Made by a program: the position numbers and the translations under genes
In this document: positions 25,834 to 33,872 of the stretch, one piece after another
Position numbering within the stretch: the stretch's first letter is position 1
Layout of the letters: each line of letters starts with the position of its first letter
Notes under the pieces: model-generated
Seen by the model: the letters and a program-made list of their open reading frames with translations, nothing else
What the model was told of the DNA's origin: nothing
The model's database searches: none
DNA from: a virus
Virus record (IMG/VR): IMGVR_UViG_3300042371_000286
Location: 1-39,868 of that record
Length of the DNA: 39,868 nucleotides
Reading direction: 5' to 3' (one strand)

Positions 25834-26294
25834 CACCAACTCCCAAACATGTTCATACTACTCTGCATGTTACCGATAGACGAACTTCTAGCCTTTTCTC
25901 GTTGGGCTTTTGTCATTGGTTCTTGTTTTTCTCGATCCATTAACTTAAACACCCTAGTGACACTCTGCACAAGTTTGTCGGCATTGGTAGTAGCAACATC
26001 AGGTATGTCCGATACAGGTTTCACGTAGGGTATCGCTGCGTTATACACATACTGACGAGCACCATTCACTGTTTTCTTAACCCTAGTCAAGTGCCCTCTA
26101 AGTGCTAGCCACTCTAGGTATGCCTTACCCTTTGCAAAGAACTCCAACTCGGTAACACACGGTGTTGCTAGCACATCTTTACGCGCAGCAACATAGTTAT
26201 ACACAATCTCTTTGTTTGTGTTTACTTCAGCATCTATCTCAGCTTTCTTCCTTGCTGACCGCTCTCTTTCTAAAATATCTGATTGTTTTGACAT
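25833..26294 (-). CDS. Basic helical protein, possible winged helix
   Basis: The 153-residue protein begins with a charged helix (SDILERERSARKKAEIDAEV). The middle (CVTELEFFAKGKAYLEWLALRGHLTRVKK followed by YVYNAA) has the helix-helix-wing pattern of a winged-helix domain, and the C-terminus is Ser/Met-rich. It starts in the stop of the DNA polymerase gene (TAATG) with GGAGAGG upstream. A DNA-binding partner of the polymerase is possible but unproven. Confidence 0.65.
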   Translation of the reverse strand: MSKQSDILERERSARKKAEIDAEVNTNKEIVYNYVAARKDVLATPCVTELEFFAKGKAYLEWLALRGHLTRVKKTVNGARQYVYNAAIPYVKPVSDIPDVATTNADKLVQSVTRVFKLMDREKQEPMTKAQREKARSSSIGNMQSSMNMFGSW

Positions 26295-28120
26295 TATTTA
26301 GCCTCTCCATAGTTATCACCAACACCTACTTCACAACCAAGTGGTAAGTCAGGACACCATGTAGGTGCCGTAGTCATGCACTTGGTCACATACGCTATGC
26401 AATTGTCGACATCATCTTCGGGGCATAGCATCACCAACTCATCGTGAATGGTCATCACGACGTTATACTTCTTAGCCACCGCTACTAACTGTTCACCAAT
26501 GATGTCACGTGCTAGGCTTTGTATACATCGTTGGAATGTTTTAGACGGGTGTATGTATTCAGGTATAAGCGAACGACCCATCAGCTTATCATAGACCCAC
26601 GCTTCCTTACCATCTTCACCGCGTATCTTGCGTAGGTTAGGTAAGCCAAGCGCCATGCCATTAGGCTTCATCATGCCATGCTCTATACTACTTATGATGT
26701 TGCCGTTACCCATGCTGTAGTTCTTATTGTCACGCACTGCCTCAAGCATAGTGCCAGCATCAGCCCATGCACGAATTAACTCAGGGTTAGCATCTCGATA
26801 CGCATACACAATACGTTTAACTTCGTCTAGACTTTTGTTTACACCACCTTGTTTCAGTATGCTGTGCATCTTAGCTGCGCCAACACCGTAAATACCTGAT
26901 AGGTTGACTACCTTAAATATAAACCGTAAGTCTTTGTCAACTTCGTCATAGGGTGTATTCGTTATCTCCGCAGCGGATTGTTTATACAAGTCTATACCGT
27001 TATTGATTTGATCGATTTTACTGTATGACTTAGCGAACCAATACGCCAACCGTAACTCGATGTTGCTCAAGTCAGCTGCCACTAGCTTCATACCTTTAGG
27101 CGCACATATCGCATTACGTAAGGGTGAGGAGCGGGGTAGATTTTGGAGGTTGATACCATCCACACCTGACCATCGATGCGATACAGTAGCCCCTGCATAC
27201 TTAAGTGGAACAGGTAGTAGCCCACGATTACCTATGTTAATAAAGTTCTCTGTCCTAGTTTCCTCTAGCGTAGACTTGTTACCCAGCCTAGCAGTGGCTA
27301 GCACTTGCACTATAGGGTTGTCGTGTTCGAGTAGGGCTTTGAACTCCTCGTCTGTCTTAGCAAAGGCAAACGTTTCCTTGCCTGTGGTGTGACTAATCTT
27401 CATAGGCGGTTCGATACCTTGCTGTCTAAGTAACTCCGCAAACTTAGGGTTACTCATCAGGTCTTCTTTATCTACGTCAGCCGATGCCAGTAGCTTTTCT
27501 TTCTTGTCCCTGACATCCATCAAGTGACGCACCAATAGCCCTTTGTTTAGCTCTAGCTTAGGCTCAGAGAACATCTTGATTGTTAAGTCAATCAAGCGCA
27601 TCTCCATAGGCGCTATCCTATCCTTGAGTTTGTTAAACAACTCATAGGTTAAGTCAACGTCGTTCTTGCAGTATTGCCCATACTGGTGTAGGTCTTGTGG
27701 TGTGAAGTCTACTCGGTGCTTACCCAACGCATCCAATACTTCCGTGCCCTTGACACCGATGTTATATAAGGTAGCTAAGTTGGATAGGGATACTGACTCG
27801 GTTAGGCCGTGAAGAATTTGCGCCATACCCATAGTATCGAACAGTCCACGAGGGTGTATATCATACTGCCAACTGAGAATAGCAGCGTCGAAACGCATAT
27901 TGTGCCCAAGTACAAAACTGTTAGCCCAATCATACCTATCCAAAAACGTAGCGATTTCAGCATGCTTACCACTAAACCATATAGTTTCACCATCGTTCTC
28001 CTTTACTGCAACGCCAATCGTTTCAAACTGCTCGTCACGTATATACTCTTCCGTGGTGAACTTCTTAAGCCCATACTCTTTCGAGTAGTATGTCTCAAAG
28101 TCAATCGTTATTAGGTTCAT
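26294..28120 (-). CDS. polA-like: Family A DNA polymerase with 3'-5' exonuclease
   Basis: The 608-residue enzyme begins with a DnaQ-like exonuclease: D-x-E in ITIDFETYY, NMRFDAAIL and YCKNDVDLTYEL. The polymerase domain follows: motif A D350 (AADLSNIELRL), motif B R399-x3-K403-x7-Y411-G412 (RFIFKVVNLSGIYG), and motif C H559-D560 (TIHDELV). It lacks the 5' nuclease domain, as is usual for replicative phage family A enzymes (the T7 gp5 arrangement). Position 4 of motif A is Asn rather than the more usual Gln. The gene is in the middle of the replication operon. Confidence 0.95.
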   Translation of the reverse strand: MNLITIDFETYYSKEYGLKKFTTEEYIRDEQFETIGVAVKENDGETIWFSGKHAEIATFLDRYDWANSFVLGHNMRFDAAILSWQYDIHPRGLFDTMGMAQILHGLTESVSLSNLATLYNIGVKGTEVLDALGKHRVDFTPQDLHQYGQYCKNDVDLTYELFNKLKDRIAPMEMRLIDLTIKMFSEPKLELNKGLLVRHLMDVRDKKEKLLASADVDKEDLMSNPKFAELLRQQGIEPPMKISHTTGKETFAFAKTDEEFKALLEHDNPIVQVLATARLGNKSTLEETRTENFINIGNRGLLPVPLKYAGATVSHRWSGVDGINLQNLPRSSPLRNAICAPKGMKLVAADLSNIELRLAYWFAKSYSKIDQINNGIDLYKQSAAEITNTPYDEVDKDLRFIFKVVNLSGIYGVGAAKMHSILKQGGVNKSLDEVKRIVYAYRDANPELIRAWADAGTMLEAVRDNKNYSMGNGNIISSIEHGMMKPNGMALGLPNLRKIRGEDGKEAWVYDKLMGRSLIPEYIHPSKTFQRCIQSLARDIIGEQLVAVAKKYNVVMTIHDELVMLCPEDDVDNCIAYVTKCMTTAPTWCPDLPLGCEVGVGDNYGEAK

Positions 28121-28385
28121 TTATACTCTCCGCCAACCCCAACAACACTGCCTTAGCTGTGTCGGTATGGCCCCCTCCATGATTTAGATAAAGAAACACC
28201 GCTTGTTCTATCGCGGTGTCCATCAATTTATAACCTAAGTTCTCAAACTGTTGCTCCGTTAACTTCGTGACTGTTAACTTGCCTGACTTCATTGCTATGG
28301 TGTATATAAACTTACGTCCACGCTTATACACGATAGCTGTTTTTGCGTTGTGGTTTATCACCACTGACGGCACTGTGATTACCAC
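28101..28385 (-). CDS. Unknown 94-residue protein before DNA polymerase
   Basis: The protein starts at a GTG with AGGAG 6 nt upstream. It has a beta-rich first half (VITVPSVVINHNAKTAIVYKRGRKFIYTIAM) and a helical second half. It overlaps the polymerase gene by 20 nt. No motif is recognised, though its coupling suggests a replication accessory. Confidence 0.65.
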   Translation of the reverse strand: MVITVPSVVINHNAKTAIVYKRGRKFIYTIAMKSGKLTVTKLTEQQFENLGYKLMDTAIEQAVFLYLNHGGGHTDTAKAVLLGLAESINEPNND

Positions 28386-28394
28386 GTCTCTCTC

Positions 28395-28589
28395 CTATTT
28401 ATTTGTTCGGTGCTCATAATCGTCACGACAATCTTGATCGCACCAACGCCAATCCTTTCTTATTGGTTCACCGCAGTTCAAGCAATAGCCCATGCCCTTT
28501 ATAGGCGTAGCCTCTTGCTTACGATACCGCTTACGTATTGTTTCTTCTAACTCTAATCGTTCTTGTGTTTTATCTACGTCGTCCGACAT
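28395..28589 (-). CDS. Small treble-clef/zinc-ribbon protein
   Basis: The 64-residue protein has a charged helical N-terminus and a C-terminal zinc site C36-x2-C39 and C50-x3-C54 (YCLNCGEPIRKDWRWCDQDCRDDYE). This CxNCGxPI ... WCDxxCRDxxE layout is common in phage and bacterial zinc-finger proteins of unknown role. It overlaps the 52-residue gene upstream by 20 nt. Confidence 0.75.
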   Translation of the reverse strand: MSDDVDKTQERLELEETIRKRYRKQEATPIKGMGYCLNCGEPIRKDWRWCDQDCRDDYEHRTNK

Positions 28590-28728
28590 TCTTTATCTTC
28601 TGTATAACAATTCTTACTATGAATAAATCTATAACTATTGAATAGTCATAGGGCATATAAGGCTCTTGAAAGCTAACTTCTAGACCTACCATAACGCCTG
28701 ATATAAACGAGCATTGAAATAATATCAT
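28570..28728 (-). CDS. 52-residue membrane-associated phage protein
   Basis: The frame begins MILFQCSFISGVMVGLEVSF, has an acidic Tyr/Pro-containing middle and ends in YSIVIDLFIVRIVIQKIKN. AAAGGAAC is a good SD. The layout of an N-terminal hydrophobic strand and a C-terminal IDLFIVRI segment is familiar from small phage proteins. Probably peripheral or membrane-bound; role unknown. Confidence 0.65.
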   Translation of the reverse strand: MILFQCSFISGVMVGLEVSFQEPYMPYDYSIVIDLFIVRIVIQKIKNVGRRR

Positions 28729-28737
28729 TGTGTTCCT

Positions 28738-28914
28738 TTAAAACGGTGCTTCTTCTAATATATCGAACACGCTCTTTATCGTTTCGACAGGTAGTTCTAC
28801 TATCGTAGCATTATCTTTATTGCCTGTAAACCATTTAGCCTCACGTAGCGACCTAAATTTCTTATATGGTTCTCCATCTAGGCACACCACGTGAGTGAAC
28901 GGTAGATTAGACAT
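28738..28914 (-). CDS. Unknown 58-residue protein
   Basis: I chose ATG 28914 (MSNLPFTHVVCLDGEPYK), which overlaps the stop of the upstream gene by 8 nt; ATG at 28932 is an alternative. Neither has a clear SD, so translation is probably coupled. The product has strand-strand-helix (SLREAKWFTG) with an acidic end. No family recognised. Confidence 0.55.
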   Translation of the reverse strand: MSNLPFTHVVCLDGEPYKKFRSLREAKWFTGNKDNATIVELPVETIKSVFDILEEAPF

Positions 28915-29290
28915 CGGGGGCTCGCATGACATAGAAGTCCGTATCCGAAGTGCGAACGCCTACATCCTTAAGCACTTCTCCAATAGCTATTAACTTTAAC
29001 ATGGCTATTTTTGGGTCATCGGATGTTACCCCAGCAGGTAAATGATGGTGTGTCATTGACCAACCAATCGCAACAGCATAGTTTTTAACCGCATACACAG
29101 CCGTATCAGGGGTTGCGAAGTATGATTGCTGATTGTTCACTGCGACAATAGACCCTCTAGCCTGAGCTGCGGCATACGGATTACCCAATGGTGACGTTGA
29201 CGATGTCGAATTCATTAACGATGAAGCATAGGGTGGTGGCGGTGGTGGGGGTAATCCAATACCTCCTAAAATTCCGTTATACCATGCCAT
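28907..29290 (-). CDS. Pro-rich unknown protein of 127 residues
   Basis: The N-terminus contains a run of prolines (GLPPPPPPPYA) followed by Ser/Thr/Ala-rich linker, then a likely folded domain (YFATPDTAVYAVKNYAVAIGWSMTHHHLPAG) and helix (IAMLKLIAIGEVLKDVGV). AAGGAG precedes the start. It overlaps the VRR-NUC gene by 14 nt. No catalytic motif is clear. Confidence 0.6.
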   Translation of the reverse strand: MAWYNGILGGIGLPPPPPPPYASSLMNSTSSTSPLGNPYAAAQARGSIVAVNNQQSYFATPDTAVYAVKNYAVAIGWSMTHHHLPAGVTSDDPKIAMLKLIAIGEVLKDVGVRTSDTDFYVMRAPDV

Positions 29291-29576
29291 ATAGCATCTC
29301 CTTTAATTGGTCTAGGTTGTTTTCATCTATAACAACAGCGATGCCACCGTTCTTCTTAATGGCAACGAGGTTGCGGTCTTGTATCTCTGTAGTTCTATTG
29401 CCATTCGCCTTGCACTCTATCCCTAGAAAGTGGCTCTTGTAGCACACCACGATATCAGGCACACCTGTCCGCATGTAGCCACTCGCTACAGGATAGAAGT
29501 AATAGGCGTCTAGCTCTTTCAGCATCTTAACTACTTGGGCTTTCACCCACTTCTCAGTTACTTTCTTTTCGGGCAC
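29277..29576 (-). CDS. VRR-NUC domain nuclease
   Basis: The 99-residue protein starts at GTG with AAGGAG. It has the compact PD-(D/E)XK pattern of VRR-NUC enzymes: D41 (TGVPDIVV), E54-x-K56 (GIECKANG), Q66 (IQDRNL) and a C-terminal GGIAVVID. Stand-alone VRR-NUC proteins of phages resolve Holliday junctions or cut branched DNA. It lies in the middle of the operon that also encodes DNA polymerase and other nucleases, which fits a role in recombination or packaging. Confidence 0.87.
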   Translation of the reverse strand: MPEKKVTEKWVKAQVVKMLKELDAYYFYPVASGYMRTGVPDIVVCYKSHFLGIECKANGNRTTEIQDRNLVAIKKNGGIAVVIDENNLDQLKEMLYGMV

Positions 29577-29861
29577 TTATTTTCTCCTTTCAATACGGTT
29601 TTGCTCTTCAAATATTTCACGTGCTTTGGCACGTAACCGTAATAATTTAACATCATCAACAAGACTAGGGTTTGTATCTAAGAACATATAAGCTAAGTAT
29701 TGCTCGTCGTCATCACCTTCTGTCAGTAAGAAGAACTCGTTGTCTCTAATACCTATACCTTCAAGGTATTTACCGTTCTCTGTTAGCTTAAGCATAGCTA
29801 CCTTTTGCTTCTGTCGCTTTGTTAACTTCGTTTCTTCATCGTCAATACGGATTACTTTCAT
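29577..29861 (-). CDS. Unknown charged 94-residue protein
   Basis: The protein is rich in Lys, Glu and Asp (IDDEETKLTKRQKQKVAMLKL ... EGDDDEQYLAYMF) and ends in a basic helix (LLRLRAKAREIFEEQNRIERRK). It directly precedes VRR-NUC (one base apart) and follows the DUF3150-like gene after one base. Function unknown. Confidence 0.6.
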   Translation of the reverse strand: MKVIRIDDEETKLTKRQKQKVAMLKLTENGKYLEGIGIRDNEFFLLTEGDDDEQYLAYMFLDTNPSLVDDVKLLRLRAKAREIFEEQNRIERRK

Positions 29862-29862
29862 A

Positions 29863-30705
29863 TTAAATCATGTCCATAATTTCGGTAACACGTGCTAACA
29901 CTTCGTCACGTGCACCAACACTTGTCCGTAACTCATCGGGAGTTACACCGACTAACGATTTCTCTAGCGCCTTTCTCGCTTCCTCTAGTTTAGGGTCTTT
30001 GGTTACGTTCAACTTCGTGAGTAGACTGGTCAGTTCAAGCGCATTTTCGATCAAACTGTTGCGGAATATCTTTTTGTCCTCACCGCTTAGTCTGTCTATC
30101 ATGTGCTCAAGTGTTACATGTAACCGTGACCATGCGTCTTGCATAGCTGTCTCTACCCTTGAGTCGTAGGCTTTCTCATACTCGGCTCTCATCTCGTCAC
30201 GTATGGCGTCCTCAACGTCTATGCGGAAGTCGCTAACTTCGGGCACAGGCATAATAGTGTATTTCATATTAAACTTCGTAGCAATCTTGTGTGCGTCGGG
30301 GTATTCCGAGCGGTCGAACAACTGTCCAAGGCGATAAGCCATGACCGTAATGATGTTCGGGTATTCATTGATAAAGGTATTCACACGTGATTGAAACTCT
30401 GCTTCGTATACGCCTAGCTGTTCTTTGTAGTCGAAGAAGTTATTCATCGGCAACAGACGTGTGCCTGTGTCCGACCATGGTAGCGTTTGCCTAGCATGCC
30501 ACTCACGTATCTCCCCCGCCAACTTCGTGATAGCTTCGAGGTGGTCTGACCCTGCGAGGATATGCTTGTTGTAGTTACCAGCCTTAGTGGTGGTGCGTTT
30601 GTTTATGTCAATTTCTTTTGACACGTTCTTGTCTAACTTACGCGCAGTCCATAGTGATATGTTTAGGTCTATCAATACTGCGCTTGATGCGATACTAACT
30701 GCCAT
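29863..30705 (-). CDS. DUF3150-like protein of the MoxR/VWA module
   Basis: The 280-residue protein begins with an aliphatic strand (VLIDLNISLWTARKLDKNV) and has KAGNYNKHILAGSDHLEAI, then a long helical region rich in charged residues. This N-terminal pattern matches what I recall of DUF3150, a family commonly encoded beside MoxR-type ATPases and VWA proteins in phages. Both partners are encoded upstream in the same direction. SD AAAGGAGAG is strong. The role is unknown; a substrate or adaptor of the ATPase is an inference. Confidence 0.65.
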   Translation of the reverse strand: MAVSIASSAVLIDLNISLWTARKLDKNVSKEIDINKRTTTKAGNYNKHILAGSDHLEAITKLAGEIREWHARQTLPWSDTGTRLLPMNNFFDYKEQLGVYEAEFQSRVNTFINEYPNIITVMAYRLGQLFDRSEYPDAHKIATKFNMKYTIMPVPEVSDFRIDVEDAIRDEMRAEYEKAYDSRVETAMQDAWSRLHVTLEHMIDRLSGEDKKIFRNSLIENALELTSLLTKLNVTKDPKLEEARKALEKSLVGVTPDELRTSVGARDEVLARVTEIMDMI

Positions 30706-30856
30706 GGTTCTCTCCTTTAAGTTGTCTTACTAACATCATTGCATCTGCATGTTGATATGCTTCAATCGCTACCGAGTTTGGGTCTCTTGTTCGATTAGTT
30801 AACATACCGCACATGGCTAGCATAGCGAATAAATCTCTTACGTTAAGGTCGTCCAT
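30695..30856 (-). CDS. Small 53-residue protein
   Basis: ATG 30856 follows GGAGAGAAAGA, so I prefer it to the longer frame from 30907. The product (MDDLNVRDLFAMLAMCGML ... ADAMMLVRQLKGENHGS) is helical with several Met. It overlaps the DUF3150-like start by 11 nt and the 55-residue gene by 14 nt. No family recognised. Confidence 0.6.
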   Translation of the reverse strand: MDDLNVRDLFAMLAMCGMLTNRTRDPNSVAIEAYQHADAMMLVRQLKGENHGS

Positions 30857-31010
30857 TCTTTCTCTCCATAGGTTTAGCCAACAAATACTTGTCGCCCATT
30901 GATTCAATTACTGCTTTAATCTTTTCTTCACGTATCCTTACTAGTTCAGGGTCAGGCTTGATATCAGCCCCATACAATGACGTGAGTATTACTGACGGGT
31001 TAAAAAACAT
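30843..31010 (-). CDS. Small 55-residue protein
   Basis: The frame begins MFFNPSVILTSLYGADIKPD and continues with a charged helix (LVRIREEKIKAVIESMGDKYLL in part). Its ATG overlaps the stop of the 199-residue gene (TAATG), so it is translationally coupled. It fills the gap to the 53-residue gene. Function unknown. Confidence 0.6.
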   Translation of the reverse strand: MFFNPSVILTSLYGADIKPDPELVRIREEKIKAVIESMGDKYLLAKPMERKNGRP

Positions 31011-31609
31011 TATGCTGCCTCCTTATCTAAATCGTTAGCTTGAATTGCATCCCACACTGACTCATCAGAAGTGAGTGCGTCATACTCGTCACGCAGTGCG
31101 TCATACAACAGCCCACATAGGTCAGCTACTATATCACCTATCAGTGCATCGACCATCTCTATTTCCTTGTCAAACTGCTCTTGCCATACCTCAGCAAAGG
31201 GGTGGTCATCAACAAGGTAATACGCTATTGGTTCTACTTCGATATCACGCATGGTTACGTTATTGTGCCTACCCAAGCCCCATGACATACGAACATACCC
31301 ATCGAGGTCTTCGACATACTTTTGGAATATCGGATAGTCATCATAAAAAGAACCCAAGGCTAGCTTGAAGTCTACTACCCTACCTGCAAAGGCAGCACCA
31401 TCACCTTGTGACCAAAAGCCTGACCACGTTATGTCCCTCTCACGCACAGATTGAACGATGCCACGTCTGTTATAGTTACGAGGTGTCGTGCTGATTTGAA
31501 TGCCACGTTCCTTGCACTGTTCATCAAACCACTCATAGACAGACTCATGCCACCACTCACCATCGACATTGATTTCCCTATGCTTTTCTATTAGTTCGTC
31601 TTTAGTCAT
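31010..31609 (-). CDS. Unknown phage protein with GFWSQGDGA motif
   Basis: The 199-residue protein contains WWHESVYEWFDEQCKERGI, ITWSGFWSQGDGAAFAGRV and a highly acidic helical C-terminal part. The GFWSQGDGA-x-F-x-G-x-V segment is a motif I recognise from phage proteins without known role. Its ATG overlaps the stop of the 172-residue gene. An SD is weak, so coupling probably drives translation. Confidence 0.65.
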   Translation of the reverse strand: MTKDELIEKHREINVDGEWWHESVYEWFDEQCKERGIQISTTPRNYNRRGIVQSVRERDITWSGFWSQGDGAAFAGRVVDFKLALGSFYDDYPIFQKYVEDLDGYVRMSWGLGRHNNVTMRDIEVEPIAYYLVDDHPFAEVWQEQFDKEIEMVDALIGDIVADLCGLLYDALRDEYDALTSDESVWDAIQANDLDKEAA

Positions 31610-32124
31610 GTCAAATCCAATTCGATCGAGTTAATCTCTCTCGTCAGTATTTTGTTTAAGTAGGCATGCACGTTGTGGTCAGCTGGCACCTCTACCTTAG
31701 CTGCATCTTTGATAATCTTCTTACATTCATTAGACATGTAATAGATACCTACTGACCCTGCTGGGTATCGATTCTCTGCTACACGAAGTGACTCCTCTAA
31801 GTTACGCATATACCATCCTGTGGTTCTATCCGACTCTAGTTTGGTTAGTGCTACTGCCTGTGTAATCGCATCAAATATAGGGTGCGTAGACTTCAGCTCT
31901 TTATACGCTATATTCCAACCACTAAACCTAATGAATGGCGAGTCCATTCTATGCGCTATCTCTCTAGCCAAGCGTGATGTAGCTGACTCACCGTCTGATA
32001 TAGAACCTGTGCTAACTTGTTTCGCTATGTTTTTCAGTTGTCGGTCTGTAAACGTAGTTAAATCTATCTTCAATGTCAACGCCTTTGAATGGCGTAGTAA
32101 ATACGTTGGAACGTTAATGCTCAT
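31606..32124 (-). CDS. Unknown 172-residue protein
   Basis: The protein is mixed alpha/beta with a basic N-terminal half (ALTLKIDLTTFTDRQLKNIAKQV) and central GWNIAYKELKSTHPIFDAI. It is the first gene after the dyad element at 32139 and has SD AAAGGAG. No known motif. The element may set the expression of this gene and those after it. Confidence 0.65.
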   Translation of the reverse strand: MSINVPTYLLRHSKALTLKIDLTTFTDRQLKNIAKQVSTGSISDGESATSRLAREIAHRMDSPFIRFSGWNIAYKELKSTHPIFDAITQAVALTKLESDRTTGWYMRNLEESLRVAENRYPAGSVGIYYMSNECKKIIKDAAKVEVPADHNVHAYLNKILTREINSIELDLT

Positions 32125-32138
32125 GATGTTTCTCCTTT

Positions 32139-32170
32139 GTTAACTTCGTGGCAAACTTGCCACAATGTTA
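32139..32170 (-). repeat. 32-bp dyad element, copy 1
   Basis: On the minus strand it reads TAACATT, then GTGGCA-AGTT-TGCCAC, then GAAGTTAAC. Its first three bases are the stop codon of the 93-residue gene, and it is followed at once by AAAGGAG and the ATG of the 172-residue gene. It therefore fills the whole intergenic space inside an operon. It may act as an RNA hairpin or as a protein-binding dyad. Confidence 0.85.
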
Positions 32171-32449
32171 CGACTGTAATTTATATACCGCTACTAATTC
32201 ATTTACCTTGTCTACTACACTATCGGTATTGCTGCACACGTGTGTCTCCGACTCATGGCTGACGTTAGTCTCCATGCTGACATTTACTACCCAACCATTG
32301 GCTACCTTGTGCACTCGAATGTTAAGGCTACTCTCTCCTTCGACAGATACACGAGCGGTCTCCTCTATCTCAAATAGTTTTCGTGATGGTTGTGTTAATA
32401 TTTTGTTTCGCGTTATCGCGTCACGTATTGCTTTGGTTAAACTTGTCAT
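32168..32449 (-). CDS. Unknown 93-residue protein
   Basis: The product has a basic helix (LTKAIRDAITRNKIL), then beta strands (ARVSVEGESSLNIRVHKV, WVVNVSMETNV). AGGAG precedes the start, one base after the VWA gene stop. Its stop is the first codon of dyad copy 1. No family recognised. Confidence 0.6.
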   Translation of the reverse strand: MTSLTKAIRDAITRNKILTQPSRKLFEIEETARVSVEGESSLNIRVHKVANGWVVNVSMETNVSHESETHVCSNTDSVVDKVNELVAVYKLQS

Positions 32450-32450
32450 A

Positions 32451-33653
32451 TCATTCTCCTAAGTAAATGCTCTTGCCATGTGGCGAGGTTATACCCTTGC
32501 TAGTGATAGCCCATAGAGTAGGTGCTTCCCAATCCCCACCCCAATCCTGTTCGACATAGCCGTCAGTCAATACGATGATAGCTTCAGGCGTGATGCGCTT
32601 GTCCTTGAGATACGAGTTCAAGCTACCGACACGTGTGCCACCCCCACCCGCAGGTTTGGTTGTGGTTGCTAACCCATCGTAGTCACCGATGTTGTAGGTT
32701 TCGTGAGCAGCTACATCGTAGTCCCAGTAGATAAGTTCTAGGCTTTCGGGTGTCACGTCATCACATATACCAACAACTTCTGACAAGAACTCGTTAAGCT
32801 CCTCGTTACCGATAGAGCCTGACGTGTCGATGCCTACGACTAGCTTGCCTACTGTCTCACCTATCATCGAGGGCATGTAGATGTCCTGTCCGATAAACCT
32901 ACGTGATGGGCGTTTCCAAGATGTCTTATCCTTGTTCTTGCATGTAGCGTTGACAAACTCACGCAACTGCTCACGCCAATCTACCTTGGGTTCAAGTAGT
33001 TCTTGGATAGAACGGTTCTGATTGCCTGCCATTTTGCCACGAATAATCTCACCTTGACGTAGTGCTTGGTCAATCTGCTTTTGAACTTCTTTAACTTCGT
33101 CAGCAGTCAACTGTTCGGCACCTTCCCAGTCATGATGGTCGTGTCCACCTTGCTTGCTACCCTCACCAGTCTCACCTCCACCATCACCACTGTCCTTACC
33201 ACCGCCCGAAGGTGGTGGCTCTTGCTTGAGAATGTCAAACACTTGCTTAGTAGTCATGTTGGCAAAGCGTTTGTCATACAAACACATCTCAGGCATAGAC
33301 GCTACTTCCCCATGTGGGTCAGCTTCAACGATGGTATTGTTCACCACGTAGTCAGCTGCAATGTTGGCAAGCATAGGGTTTTCTTTCCATAGCTTGCGCC
33401 ATATCGTCATGTGCTGAAAGACTTTGTGTAACGCCTCATGTAACACGACGAACGTCAACTGCTTGTCAGTCAACGTGTCGATAAAGTTAGGGTTATACAT
33501 TACATCACGACCATTGGTCGCAGCTGTTGGTAAGTCTTCAGTGAACGTGACTTTGCCTATTGATAATACACCAGCGAATAAGCAGAATTGCTTAGAGCGC
33601 ATTATGCTGATGTGCGACTTCGTCACTCGCTGTTGCGAATTCAAAACTGGCAT
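32451..33653 (-). CDS. VWA domain protein with HEXXH metallopeptidase motif (DUF2201-like)
   Basis: The ATG at 33653 has AGGAG 7 nt upstream and gives 400 residues. An N-terminal metallopeptidase-like domain has H72-E73-x2-H76 (VVLHEALHKVF) and a downstream IAADYVVN helix that may supply a third ligand. A Gly/Asp/His-rich linker (150-180) follows, then a VWA domain with MIDAS D276-T-S-G-S280, T340 and T363-D-G365. The architecture matches DUF2201-type VWA-like metallopeptidases that pair with MoxR ATPases as chaperone or maturation systems. The gene begins inside the 87-residue gene (62-nt overlap). Confidence 0.85.
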   Translation of the reverse strand: MPVLNSQQRVTKSHISIMRSKQFCLFAGVLSIGKVTFTEDLPTAATNGRDVMYNPNFIDTLTDKQLTFVVLHEALHKVFQHMTIWRKLWKENPMLANIAADYVVNNTIVEADPHGEVASMPEMCLYDKRFANMTTKQVFDILKQEPPPSGGGKDSGDGGGETGEGSKQGGHDHHDWEGAEQLTADEVKEVQKQIDQALRQGEIIRGKMAGNQNRSIQELLEPKVDWREQLREFVNATCKNKDKTSWKRPSRRFIGQDIYMPSMIGETVGKLVVGIDTSGSIGNEELNEFLSEVVGICDDVTPESLELIYWDYDVAAHETYNIGDYDGLATTTKPAGGGGTRVGSLNSYLKDKRITPEAIIVLTDGYVEQDWGGDWEAPTLWAITSKGITSPHGKSIYLGE

Positions 33654-33858
33654 AAAAGTTCTCCTCATGTGCGGTTAATTGTTTAATGCTTTCGATCAAA
33701 TGGAATGCTTTAATCGGTGTGCACTTATACTCGGTATCACGCCAAATGATTTTTACTTCATTGGGGCTGATAACAAAGTCAACATCGGGTAAATCCCTAG
33801 TGATGTCTTGTAATGTTTTAAATGCGTTACGGACTTGCAATAGTTCTTGTGAAGCCAT
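33592..33858 (-). CDS. Small protein between MoxR ATPase and VWA genes
   Basis: The start at 33858 has AGGAG 7 nt upstream; the longer frame from 33903 would run into the ATPase gene. The 87-residue product (MASQELLQVRNAFKTLQDI ... DVDFVISPNEVKIIWRDTEY) is helix-strand-strand-helix. It overlaps the VWA gene by 62 nt in another frame, which is long for this genome. Its steady place between ATPase and VWA suggests an adaptor. Confidence 0.65.
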   Translation of the reverse strand: MASQELLQVRNAFKTLQDITRDLPDVDFVISPNEVKIIWRDTEYKCTPIKAFHLIESIKQLTAHEENFYASFEFATASDEVAHQHNAL

Positions 33859-33872
33859 TCTATTTCTCCTAA

